This document shows positions 26,765 to 35,175 of a stretch of DNA of 64,000 nt, piece after piece (the first letter of the stretch is position 1; every line of letters begins with the position of its first letter). The notes under the pieces are model-generated. The model saw only the letters and a program-made list of their open reading frames with translations. It was not told the origin of the DNA and did not search any database. The position numbers were made by a program, and so were the translations under genes. This DNA comes from JASHPR01 sp963729365 (GTDB lineage Bacteria > Actinomycetota > Actinomycetes > Streptosporangiales > Streptosporangiaceae), in NCBI GenBank assembly GCA_963729365.1, contig CAVSNQ010000013.1:434001-498000 (forward strand). The letters are read 5' to 3'.

Positions 26765-28322
26765 GGCCTGCTCCCCTGGGCCTGGGCCTGGGCCGGAGGC
26801 GGGAGGACGGCCCGCCCGGCCGGCGGGATGACCGGCAGGCCAGGCGGCGGCCCCTCGCCGATGAGACGGGCCAGCGCCGCGGTATCGAGATGCTCGGCCA
26901 CCAGGTCGCCGAGCACGTCAAGCCGCGCCTGCCGCACCACGGCGAAGTCGGTGTCCGGACAGACCGTGAAGTCCCGCCCGGCCAGCGCGGCGACCTCGGT
27001 CAGGAACGCCCGCCGGAACACATCGTTCTCCAGCGTGCCGTGCCAGCTTGTCCCCCAGACCGCGCCGGCCCGGCAGCCGTCAAGGAACGCCTCGGCCCCC
27101 GGCTCGCGGGTGGCGACCCCGTGATGGATCTCGTACCCCGGGACGTCCGCGCCGTAGGCCCGGCCAGCGGCCGGCCGAGCTGCTTCTTCGTCCCGAACTT
27201 CACCCGCGACGGCAGCAGCCCGAGCCCCTCGACCCGGCCCGCTCCTGACTCCACCTGGTCGTCGATCTCGCGGCCGAGCATCTGGTAGCCACCACAGATC
27301 CCGAGCACGGGAAGCCCCTTGGCGGCCCGCGCCGCGATCACCTCGGCGATGCCCCGATCCCGCAGCCAGGCCAGGTCGGCGACGGTGGCCCGGGAGCCGG
27401 GCAGCACGACGAGGTCGGCATCGGCCAGCTCGGCGGGCCCGGCGGCGAACCTGACCAGAACGCCGCCCTCGGCCGCGAGCGCGTCGATGTCGGTGAAGTT
27501 GCTGATCCGCGGCAGCCGCACCACGCTGACCCGCAGCACGTCGGCGCCGAACGGCGGCCCGGCCGCCGACGGGCGCCCAGCGTCGAGGGCCAGTGAGTCC
27601 TCCGCATCTAGCCACAGGCCGTCGGTCCAGGGAATTACCCCGAACGCGTCGCGTCCGGTGAGCTCACGCAGCATCCGAACTCCCGGTTCGAGGAGCTCAG
27701 GGGCACCGCGGAACTTGTTGATCACGAACCCGGCGACCAGCGCCTGGTCGGCCGGCTCCAGCAGCGCCACGGTGCCGTGCAGCGCCGCGAACACCCCGCC
27801 CCGGTCGATGTCGCCGACCACGATCACCGGCAGGTCCGCGGCCCGCGCCAGGCCCATGTTCGCTATGTCGGTCGGTCGCAGGTTGATCTCGGCCGGGCTG
27901 CCCGCTCCCTCGCAGATCACCACGTCGTACTCGCGCCGCAACTGCGCCAGGCTGTCCAGGGCGACGTGCAGTAGCCGGGCGGCATGCTCCCGGTACTCGA
28001 CCGCGTCGACCTCCCCCGCCGGGCGGCCGAGCACCACCACCTGGCTGCGCCGGTCGCTGCCCGGCTTGAGCAGGACCGGGTTCATCCGCGCGTCGGGCTC
28101 GATGCCCGCCGCGGCGGCCTGCATCGCCTGGGCCCGGCCGATCTCCGCGCCGTCGGCGGTGACGAACGAGTTCAGCGACATGTTCTGCGCTTTGAACGGG
28201 GCGACGCGTATCCCCTGCCGGACGAGCCAGCGGCACAGGCCAGCCGTGACCACGCTCTTGCCCGCATCCGAGGTCGTGCCCGCGACCAGAAGCGCCCCGC
28301 CCACCTCTCCATCCCCTTTCAT
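26761..28322 (-). pseudogene. cobQ: Cobyric acid synthase CobQ, apparently interrupted by one frameshift
   Basis: Glutamine-dependent amidase that converts adenosylcobyrinate a,c-diamide to cobyric acid. The first ~380 codons from ATG 28322 give the N-terminal ATPase-like domain (LLVAGTTSDAGKSVV, FKAQNMSLNSFVT, VVICEGAGSPAEINL) and the start of the glutaminase domain with nucleophile Cys in GICGGYQMLG. After KFGTKKQLGRPLAG the frame becomes nonsense, while the next frame continues with RAYGADVPGYEIHHG and holds the glutaminase His in GTSWHGTLEN, ending at 26761. The break is at about 27160-27180, inside a GGCC-rich run. The start overlaps the cobD stop (ATGA). It could be a sequencing error, since no other decay is seen. 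Confidence 0.88.
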
Positions 28323-29320
28323 GCCCTGTCCCCGATCGCCGCACCCATCGCAGCCGCAACAGCCGCCGCAACCGTCGTAGCGATCGTAACCGCGCGGCAG
28401 AGGCGGACCGCACGGCGGATGTCCGACGGCTCCGGCGCGCGACCGTGGCCGAGGACCGGCCGGTGCTCGGTCGCCCCCGCGTAGGCGCTGGTTCCGCCGA
28501 GCCGGACGCCGAGCGCGCCAGCGAACGCGGCCTCGCACCGGCCCGCGTTCGGGCTGGGATGCCGTGCGCCGCAGCGCCGCATCACCCGCCAGGCCGTGGC
28601 CGGGCTGCCGCCCACGACCGGGGAGCACGCCACGGTCAGCAGGGCGGTCAGCCGGGCCGGCGCCCAGTTGGCCACGTCATCAAGCCGCGCCGACCCCCAG
28701 CCGAACCTGGCCCAGGTGGCCGACCGGTATCCGACCATCGCGTCCAGCGTGTTGACGGCCCGGTACCCGGTCAGGCCGGGCAGCCCGGCGAGCACGCCCC
28801 ACACCAGCGGCGCGACGACCGCGTCGCTGGTGTTTTCCGCGACCGACTCGACGACGGCCCGGGCCAGCTCGTTCTCGTCCAGCTGGCCAGGGTCCCGCCC
28901 GCACAGGTTCGGCAAGGCGGCCCGTGCGACCGCCAGGTCGTCCGCTTCGAGAGCCGAGGCGATGCGTTCCGCTTCGGTTATCAGAGAACGGGCGCCGGTC
29001 ACGGTCCATACGGCCGCGCCTGTCGCGGCGAGGCGCAGCCAGGGCCGCCCGCGGGTCAGCCGGGCGGCGATCGCCGCGGGCGCCGCCGCGGCCAGGACGC
29101 ACGCGGCCGCGTAACCCGCGCCGCGCAGCCTGCTGTCCGCGTATGCTCGGCGCTGGGCGGCCTGCGCGGCCCGGCCGAAGAGCGCGACCGGGTGCCCGCG
29201 TCGCGGGTCGCCGAGCAAGGCGTCGGCAGCGGCACCCGCGAGGATGCCGGCGGCCGTCGGCCAGCCGTCTGACCTGGTGCGCCGCGCAGGTGCGCGAGTG
29301 CCGTCGATGGTAGCTGTCAC
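28319..29320 (-). CDS. cobD: Adenosylcobinamide-phosphate synthase CobD/CbiB
   Basis: Membrane enzyme that attaches aminopropanol (phosphate) to cobyric acid. Family blocks: ALLGDPRRGHPVALFG, ESVAENTSDAVVAPLVWG, NTLDAMVGYRS, and PSPNAGRCEAAFAGALGVRLGG; several hydrophobic segments agree with the polytopic family. The start is uncertain. GTG 29320 gives 333 residues and has a TATCGT hexamer 8 nt upstream with no ribosome binding site, suggesting a leaderless message; an ATG at 29425 would add 35 non-conserved residues. The stop overlaps the cobQ start. Confidence 0.88.
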   Translation of the reverse strand: MTATIDGTRAPARRTRSDGWPTAAGILAGAAADALLGDPRRGHPVALFGRAAQAAQRRAYADSRLRGAGYAAACVLAAAAPAAIAARLTRGRPWLRLAATGAAVWTVTGARSLITEAERIASALEADDLAVARAALPNLCGRDPGQLDENELARAVVESVAENTSDAVVAPLVWGVLAGLPGLTGYRAVNTLDAMVGYRSATWARFGWGSARLDDVANWAPARLTALLTVACSPVVGGSPATAWRVMRRCGARHPSPNAGRCEAAFAGALGVRLGGTSAYAGATEHRPVLGHGRAPEPSDIRRAVRLCRAVTIATTVAAAVAAAMGAAIGDRA

Positions 29321-29438
29321 GGAACACGACGATAGGGAACCCGCGCCGGCGCCGGGCGGTATGCTCCCCCGAATGCGACCTGGGCTCATCCGCACTGTTG
29401 CCCGGGCGTGACCTTGGCCGTGCAAAATTGCAGACCCG

Positions 29439-29515
29439 GCGCCTGTAGCTCAGCCGGACAGAGCAGCTGCCTTCTAAGCAGCCGGTCGCAGGTTCGAATC
29501 CTGCCAGGCGCGCCA
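29439..29515 (+). tRNA. tRNA-Arg (anticodon TCT)
   Basis: Cloverleaf checked by eye: acceptor arms GCGCCTG/CAGGCGC, anticodon stem GCTGC/GCAGC with loop CTTCTAA (anticodon TCT, decoding AGA/AGG), T arm GCAGG/CCTGC with loop TTCGAAT, discriminator G at 29512 and an encoded CCA at 29513-29515. The two codons it reads are rare in GC-rich actinobacteria. The sequence immediately downstream is degraded accessory DNA. Confidence 0.96.
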
Positions 29516-29898
29516 GCCAAAGCCCCAGGTCAAGGCACAGATCCGGGGCCAGTGTTTTGATCATCGGTTGGGCTCCGTGCCCGGTCGCGCCGCACTCGTA
29601 CCACACGACGGCGCTTCGAGCCCTCGGAGGCTGGACCGGCATCCCTACGACGACGAAGTGGCTACCTTCGCCGCGCTATCCGAGATCACCGACGGCTACC
29701 ACGACTCGGCGCTGACCTGGCTCTACCGGCATCATCCTCTGCAGACACACCGCCCAGCGGCTTCCGTAGCGCGCAGCGCTGACGGCCTGCCTACAGGCCA
29801 ACTCGCTCGCCAGCTCAAATCGCGCTCGGGACGCCAGCTTCAGCATCCCAGGACATACGACGTAACATAGTAGGACGACTGCAGAAGGGTAAGCCGTC
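29516..29898. other. 383-bp region downstream of tRNA-Arg without a convincing gene
   Basis: A plus-strand frame is open through 29568-29870 and could encode about 100 residues, but I recognise no family and its second half is Arg/Gln-rich and looks degraded. The base composition is visibly less GC-rich than the flanking cob genes. I found no second copy of the tRNA 3' end by eye. Confidence 0.4.
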
Positions 29899-30129
29899 GT
29901 GACAGTACCGGGCCCATTACAGGATCCTGAAGGTCAGCCGCAGACCCGAGCGGGACTGCGAGCACTGATGAACATCCGAAACGCGGGGGGCCTCATTGCG
30001 TTCTCGGTGCTGGGGGTGCTGGGGGTCGTTGGACTCGCTACGGGTCATGAGCGCAACGGGCTTATTGCTCTGGTGATCGGCGGCCCCGCGGTGATCGCTC
30101 TCGTTACGAGGCTGGCTGGTCGCAGATGA
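29899..30129 (+). CDS. Small two-segment membrane protein, unknown
   Basis: 76 residues. The N-terminal 25 are polar; then come NAGGLIAFSVLGVLGVVGLAT and GLIALVIGGPAVIALVTRLAG, two clear hydrophobic segments separated by a short charged loop, with a basic end. The start is GTG 29899 with AAGGG about 8 nt upstream. No homologue is recognised. It sits in the AT-richer accessory tract after the tRNA gene and could be a genuine small protein or a relic. Confidence 0.45.
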   Translation: MTVPGPLQDPEGQPQTRAGLRALMNIRNAGGLIAFSVLGVLGVVGLATGHERNGLIALVIGGPAVIALVTRLAGRR

Positions 30130-30415
30130 CCCGGCCATGGTCCTGACCAGCCGGACTCGCCTACAGAGCGTTGAATGTCAAGCCGCCCTTGACGGTCGAT
30201 CCACGATTTCCGCCCGGCCGCATCACCAGCCCGCGCAACCTCAACCCCCGCCGCCGTCACCGAAGCTATCCCCGGGTGATCAGACGCGCCCGCCACAACT
30301 CCTAGCGGGTCAAACGGCCTGGACGCCAGGACATGCCCGCCCTAGGGACGCGCCCTGCTGACGCTCACCGGAAACCACCTCCGGAGCTCCTTTCCGTATC
30401 TGGGATACTGCGGCT

Positions 30416-30722
30416 GTGCCTGGCCTGGATGCGACATGGCGTACGGCGGACGCTGCGCTGCTGCGGTGCCTGGAACTCGCGCATCAGTCCTTTCTCGCAG
30501 GCGGTCTGCCCGTCGGTGCCGTGATCGTGGCACCGGGCGGGGAACGGGTCAGTGAGGGCCGCAACCGGGCCTACGATCCTGCGGGCGGGACTGACCGGCT
30601 GCAGCGCACGCCCATCGCGCATGCTGAGATGAACGCGCTGGCCGACATCGATACCGAGACCGAACTCGCCGGTATGACATTGTGGTCATCGCACCGGCCT
30701 TGCATGATGTGCGCGGCCGCCG
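30416..30722 (+). pseudogene. Nucleoside deaminase, 3'-truncated
   Basis: N-terminal two thirds of a zinc-dependent cytidine/guanine-type deaminase. Visible: LAHQSFLAGGLPVGAVIV, the zinc/proton-shuttle motif HAEMNAL (His69, Glu71), and the second zinc motif SHRPCMMCAAA (Cys96, Cys99). Just after this motif the sequence stops matching the family and becomes an arylsulfotransferase gene in another frame, so the C-terminal helices are missing. The GTG start has a GATACT hexamer 6 nt upstream (30404-30409), a leaderless arrangement. The frame stays open to 31327 but that tail is a shadow of the next gene. Confidence 0.75.
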
Positions 30723-31619
30723 GTGCTCACCTGGTGGCAGGGTCCTCCCAACTTAGGTGCCGTCTCGGGCGGGACCGACTACATCTACAACGACCGCTAC
30801 CAGAAGATCGCCGAGGTCAAGGGCGGCAACGGCTACTCGGCCGACGGCCAGGAGTTCCTCATCACGCCCTGGAACACGGCGCTAATCATCGCCGACACCA
30901 TCACGACCGCGAACCTGACCTCCATCGGCGGCCCCGCCGATCAGAAGGTCGTGGACAGCATCGTGCAGGAGATCGACATCAGCACCGGCAAGGTCCTCTT
31001 CCAGTGGAACGCCGCGGACCATGTCCCCTACCAGGACAGCGAGCGGCCGCGGCCCGCATCGGCCGCCACGCCCTGGAACTGGTTCTACATCAACGCCGTC
31101 CATCTCGACACCGACGGAAACCTGCTGATCAGCGCCCGCATGGCCTGGGCGGTCTACAAGGTCAGCCTGCGCACCGGGAACATCATCTGGGTGCTCGGCG
31201 GCAAGCACAGCACGTTCAAGCTCAACGCCGCGCCCGGGCAGGTACTCGACAGCGCGGGCGAGATCTTCGCCTACCAGCACGATCCCGAGGCCATCGGGAA
31301 CGACGAGTACACGGTGTTCGACGATGAGTCCGACGGCGGCGCCGGGCTGCTTCCCTACAGCCGGGTGGTCACCATCCGGCTGGACCTGCCGACCAAGATG
31401 GCCACACTGGTGAAGTCTGTTAAGCAACCCGAAGGCTATCTGGCCACCGAAGAGGGGAACGCACAGACCACCCGCAACGGCGACTTGTTCGTCGGCTGGG
31501 GCGCCGTGCCCTACATCTCCGAGTTCAGCCCGACCGGGCAGCTGCTGTTCAACGCCCAGTTGCCAGGCATTGACATCACCTACCGCGCCTACCGCCTGCC
31601 CTGGCATCCGGCCACTTAA
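30723..31619 (+). pseudogene. Arylsulfotransferase (ASST) family protein, 5'-truncated
   Basis: C-terminal ~298 residues of an ASST-type beta-propeller protein, which in intact members is exported and moves sulfate between aryl groups. Family blocks: LTWWQGP at the very start, GNGYSADGQEFLITPWNTALI, VQEIDISTGKVLFQWNA, NLLISARMAWAVYKV, IIWVLGGKHSTFKL, FAYQHDPEA, NGDLFVGWGAVPYISEFSPTGQLLF, YRAYRLPW. The signal peptide and the first blades are absent because the sequence joins a truncated deaminase at about 30720. A GTG at 30723 could start translation, but the product would be incomplete and unexported. Confidence 0.85.
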
Positions 31620-31686
31620 GCAGCCTCCGGAGCCCGTGTGCGTGCCCGATACGTGCCCGACGGGGTCGGCATCTGGGCAACCCACG

Positions 31687-31846
31687 GTCAGTGACGAGCG
31701 CACGCTTCCAGCCGCTGACCAGCCGGGCGCAGATCAGGGCTATGCCAGCAGAGCAACGTATCCCGGCGTCCCGGCAGATGATAATGCGGCAGGCGAACCG
31801 CTCCCGCCGCCGGGACCGCCGCCGCCGTGGGACGCCAGAGGCCAGG
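31687..31846 (+). other. Possible N-terminal remnant of a proline-rich protein
   Basis: The plus-strand frame reads an acidic, Pro-rich sequence (DERTLPAADQPGADQG, then PLPPPGPPPPWDARG) like the cytoplasmic N-terminus of many actinobacterial small membrane proteins. It then runs into the 3' end of the opposing ABC permease gene with no membrane segment. No start codon sits exactly in frame. It is probably another fragment of the accessory tract. Confidence 0.3.
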
Positions 31847-32977
31847 TCATGCCGCCCGCCTGCGGCGGACCTGTGACACGCAGACCCAGCCGAGCCCGGC
31901 GGCCAGCAGCAGGTAGAGGACGGTTTCGATCCACTGCAGGGGCCAGAACCGGCCGGCAGGCTGGTAGGTGACGGACTGGCGCAGGTGCATGGCAGCTAGC
32001 GCGTTCCGGCAGTCGGCAAGCCCGGCGCTGCCAGACGCGGGCGTGATCATGCACGCATTGGGTAGCACCGTGAGCTCCACGCCCGATGGCGTGACGATGA
32101 CGTTCGACGCCTCCGCACCCGATGGCGTGATGATGATGTCCGACAGGACCCACGCGCCCGGCTTGGCGAAAGGCCCCGTGAGCTGCATGTCGCTCACCTG
32201 GCCGGTGGCCGCGCTCACGTTGACCTGCACGCGTCGCTGGACCTCCAGCGGCGCCGTGAAGTGGGCGGGCGGGAGCAGGTGCGGCCGGACCACGTTCGGC
32301 ACCACGACCTGGATCACCGCGAACACGACCAGCGTCACGGCCATCGCGGCCAGCGTCCGGCGCAGCAGCACGCCCGCGGTCACGCCGAGCGCGAAGGCGA
32401 ACGCCGCGTAGCCGAGCGGGGCCACGCCCCGCGCGGCGAAGACGGCTGGCTCAAGCCAGGTCTCCACGAACCAGGTGGAGTGCACCCCGGCCCCTCCGCC
32501 CGCAGCCACCTGCAAAGATCCGCCGGCGAGCGATGCTGCATGGTCGATCGGGCTGGCCCACCAGGTCACCATCAGGCTGAGCAGGCCGGCTGTCGCGATG
32601 GCGGCGAGACCGACGAGACCGAGCTTGACGAAGGTCCAGCGGGTGCGCGTGACGCTCTGGTTCCAGGCGATCCGGTGCGTGCCGGTCTCGAACTCGCGGG
32701 CGATCAGCGGCGCGCCCCAGAACAGGCCCATCAGCGCGGGCGCCAGGTACATGAGCACGATGCTGCCGAAGTAGAGGATGTGGTCGAAGCTGCCGATCCG
32801 GTCGATGAAGTTGCTCGCGATCGTGGCGCAGTTGGCGTGGCAGGCGGACAGGCCCGACGAGGTGTACGCGCTACCGACGCCCCGCCCGGTGACCGCCAGC
32901 ACGATCGCCATCACGATCAGGGCACCGGCTGCGGCGATGGCCTGCGGCCGGAACTGGCGCCACGTCAGCCAGATCAT
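31847..32977 (-). CDS. ABC transporter permease (ABC-2 type)
   Basis: Integral membrane partner of the ATPase encoded just upstream. The 376 residues show six hydrophobic segments, with a large extracytoplasmic stretch (about 230-340) between segments 5 and 6 rich in Thr/Val. It begins MIWLTWRQFRPQ, common in this group of GntR-linked permeases. Its ATG overlaps the ATPase stop (ATGA). With the YtrA-type regulator it forms a compact three-gene operon of the kind induced by cell-envelope stress in Gram-positives; that role is inferred. Confidence 0.88.
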   Translation of the reverse strand: MIWLTWRQFRPQAIAAAGALIVMAIVLAVTGRGVGSAYTSSGLSACHANCATIASNFIDRIGSFDHILYFGSIVLMYLAPALMGLFWGAPLIAREFETGTHRIAWNQSVTRTRWTFVKLGLVGLAAIATAGLLSLMVTWWASPIDHAASLAGGSLQVAAGGGAGVHSTWFVETWLEPAVFAARGVAPLGYAAFAFALGVTAGVLLRRTLAAMAVTLVVFAVIQVVVPNVVRPHLLPPAHFTAPLEVQRRVQVNVSAATGQVSDMQLTGPFAKPGAWVLSDIIITPSGAEASNVIVTPSGVELTVLPNACMITPASGSAGLADCRNALAAMHLRQSVTYQPAGRFWPLQWIETVLYLLLAAGLGWVCVSQVRRRRAA

Positions 32978-33876
32978 CGCCTGGCCTCCAGCGTCCTGAT
33001 GTCCGGCGACCCGGCGGAGGCGGGGCCCATGTAGGCGACGACCAGGTCCTCCAGGCTGACCTCCTCGACCGTCCAGGCCGGGTCGATGACCGGTTCACTG
33101 CTGCGGACCAGGAATGTGCTCTGCCGGCCGGTGTGGCTCTCGGTGATGACCTCCTGGCTGGCCGGCAGGCTGGCGGTGTCGCGGCGCGGGCCGGTCAGCA
33201 GGTGGTGGGCGGCGAGCAGGCCGTCCACGTCGCCGTCGATCCGCACCCGCGAGTCGATCAGCACGATCAGGTAGTCGCTGACCCGTTCCAGGTCGGCGAC
33301 CTGGTGCGAGGACATCACCACGCTGAACTCCTGCTCGGCCGTCGCGTTCATCAAGACCTGCAGGAACTCGCGCCGGGCCCGCGGGTCCAGGCTGGCGATC
33401 GGCTCGTCCAGGATCAGCAGCTCAGGCCGTTTGGCCAGGGCCAGGGTGAGCGCGAGCTGGGCCCGCTGCCCGCCGGACAGCTTGTCCGCCTTCTGCTTCG
33501 GGTCCAGGCCAAGCTGCTCGATCCGCCGCCGCGCCAGCGCGGCGTCCCAGCCCGGGTTGAGGTGCGCGCCGAGCCGGAGGTGGTCGGCCACGCTCAGCCC
33601 GGCGTAGGTCGGGGTGCCCTGCGCGACGTAGCCGACGCGGGCGAGCTGACCGGGACCGCCAGCAGGCCGGCCGCCGAGCACCTCTACGGTGCCGGTGGTC
33701 GGGGCCAGCATCCCGGTGGCCAGGCTGATCAAGGTGGTCTTGCCGGCCCCGTTCGGGCCGACGAGCCCGGCCACGTGCCCGGCTGGGATAGTGAGCGTGC
33801 AGTCGGCCAGGGCCCAGCGGTGCCCGTAGCGCTTGCCGAGGCCGCGTGCCTCAATTGCCGCGGTTGCGTTCGTCAT
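32974..33876 (-). CDS. ABC transporter ATP-binding protein
   Basis: Cytoplasmic ATPase of 300 residues. Walker A GPNGAGKTT, Q-loop YVAQGTP, signature LSGGQRAQ, Walker B LLILDEPIASLD and the switch His in SSHQVADLE are all present, so it should be active. A C-terminal ~90-residue extension follows the nucleotide-binding fold. GGGAGG lies 8 nt before ATG 33876, which overlaps the regulator's stop by 4 nt. Confidence 0.93.
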   Translation of the reverse strand: MTNATAAIEARGLGKRYGHRWALADCTLTIPAGHVAGLVGPNGAGKTTLISLATGMLAPTTGTVEVLGGRPAGGPGQLARVGYVAQGTPTYAGLSVADHLRLGAHLNPGWDAALARRRIEQLGLDPKQKADKLSGGQRAQLALTLALAKRPELLILDEPIASLDPRARREFLQVLMNATAEQEFSVVMSSHQVADLERVSDYLIVLIDSRVRIDGDVDGLLAAHHLLTGPRRDTASLPASQEVITESHTGRQSTFLVRSSEPVIDPAWTVEEVSLEDLVVAYMGPASAGSPDIRTLEARR

Positions 33877-34265
33877 ACTGCTTCCTCCCGTGCGGCGGCT
33901 CCGACGGCCCGCTGAAACAGCGCCTCGATATCCTCGGAGTCCAGGCCCGCCTGCTGTGCGCGGCCGATCCACGCCGAAAGCTCCAGGCTCAGCCGCTGAT
34001 GCGCGGCGACCGATGCGTCGCTGACGGTCTTGGTCACGAAGGTGCCGACGCCTGGCTTGGCCGCCACCAGGCCCTCGTACTCCAGTTCCCGGTAGGCCTT
34101 GAGCACCGTGTTGGGGTTGATCGCCACCGATCCGGCCACGTCCTTGACGGTGGGCAGCTGATCGCCCGCCCGCAGCAAGCCCAAGCGCAGCGCCTGCCGT
34201 ACCTGCCGGATCAGCTGCAGGTACGGCGCAACGCCCGACTTGCTGTTGAGGTGGAACTCGATCAC
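33873..34265 (-). CDS. GntR family regulator, YtrA subfamily
   Basis: Short winged-helix repressor of 130 residues from GTG 34265 (the preceding 7 codons from 34286 are possible). The DNA-binding domain covers about 10-75: PYLQLIRQVRQALRLGLLRAGDQLPTVKDVAGSVAINPNTVLKAY contains the GntR helix-turn-helix. The effector part is only a short helical tail, which defines the YtrA type. It should repress its own operon; a dyad at 34298-34309 just upstream is a candidate operator. Confidence 0.9.
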   Translation of the reverse strand: MIEFHLNSKSGVAPYLQLIRQVRQALRLGLLRAGDQLPTVKDVAGSVAINPNTVLKAYRELEYEGLVAAKPGVGTFVTKTVSDASVAAHQRLSLELSAWIGRAQQAGLDSEDIEALFQRAVGAAAREEAV

Positions 34266-34297
34266 TAGCGCCCCCCACCGTGTCATCAGGAGTTAAC

Positions 34298-34309
34298 CTA
34301 GGTGCCTAG
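34298..34309. promoter_or_regulatory. Candidate operator of the GntR/ABC operon
   Basis: CTAGG, two-base spacer, CCTAG, lying 33 nt before the regulator start in an AT-rich stretch flanked by GTTAA (34292-34296) and TTAAC (34319-34323). YtrA-type regulators bind short dyads over their own promoter, so an autoregulatory site is likely. Confidence 0.55.
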
Positions 34310-34533
34310 CACAATAGCTTAACGAGTCACAGCGAGCAAACCGGGCGATATCGGGCTCGGGGGATCTGGCCCGGACGGTGGTCGTGACCGTCGCCAACGA
34401 GGCACCAGGCGCTGACGTGCTCGCCTCGCCGCGCACAGCGGCGGTGCCAGTTGCGGTACTACGAGATCAAGGGTCGTGCCGCCGAGATCGCGCGGGCTTT
34501 TGGGAGCCCGGTCGGCGAGGCGGAGCACCGAGC

Positions 34534-35013
34534 TCAGCCAGGGAGGTCCTCCGGGCGCTTGGCGGCGAGATGGCCGTGCAGCAGGCCGGTGGACTGGCCG
34601 ACCTCGATGAGGTATCCGTCCGGGTCCCGTATGTAGCAGCGGATCTCTGCTCCGCGGTCGATCGGCGGCGTGACGAACTCTGCTCCCTTCGCCTTCCACT
34701 CCTCGTAGCAGGCGTGGATGTCAGCGACCCGCAAGTTCAGGAAGATGGAGGTGGTGTTGCCGGGCTGGTAGTCGACCACCGAGATGTCTGGCTTGTCGGG
34801 GGTGGGCGGCCCGCCGGGGTTCATGATGATCCACGAGTTGGACAGCCTGACCGTGCACGGGTTCTCCTCCAGGATGACGGTGCCCCCCAGGACGCGGGAG
34901 TAGAAGTCCCGCGATCGCGCGACCTTGCGCACGGTGATGAACATCGCCACCAGAATGCCCTCGGCGGGCGCGGGGAAGCTGGCGAAATCGTTGCGGGGCT
35001 GAGATTCGGTCAT
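34534..35013 (-). CDS. VOC family (glyoxalase/bleomycin-resistance fold) protein
   Basis: Metal-dependent vicinal-oxygen-chelate fold protein of 159 residues. One paired beta-alpha-beta module starts at MFITVRKVARSRDFYSRVLGG and the second at TSIFLNLRVADIHACYEEW; the C-terminal RCYIRDPDGYLIEVGQ with the metal-ligand Glu is typical. Function could be isomerase, dioxygenase or drug binding. It is separated from the GntR operon by about 250 bp with no recognised feature. Confidence 0.85.
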   Translation of the reverse strand: MTESQPRNDFASFPAPAEGILVAMFITVRKVARSRDFYSRVLGGTVILEENPCTVRLSNSWIIMNPGGPPTPDKPDISVVDYQPGNTTSIFLNLRVADIHACYEEWKAKGAEFVTPPIDRGAEIRCYIRDPDGYLIEVGQSTGLLHGHLAAKRPEDLPG

Positions 35014-35175
35014 GGTTGCTCCACTTCGGCGGCACTGGCGGACAACGGCAGGGTTCCCGGGCAGGTACCAGTTAATGCCGGGTTACGGCGGGGCGAGTAC
35101 AAGCCGGCGCGGTAACACGCCAAACCCACCACGCCTGACCGCCTGGCTCATCAGGCGTCCGCGGTGCGCGTGCCG

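Noticed and set aside
29568..29870. A 100-codon plus-strand frame after the tRNA gene.
   Set aside because: No family, no ribosome binding site and a basic degraded-looking second half; recorded only as part of the accessory tract.
30416..31327. A single 303-codon deaminase reading through to 31327.
   Set aside because: After residue ~102 the translation is His/Arg-rich nonsense and is simply the arylsulfotransferase gene read in the wrong frame.
29439..31850. Search for attachment-site repeats of the tRNA-Arg 3' end that would bound an integrated element.
   Set aside because: No second copy of the T-arm/acceptor sequence was seen by eye downstream, and no integrase gene is present.
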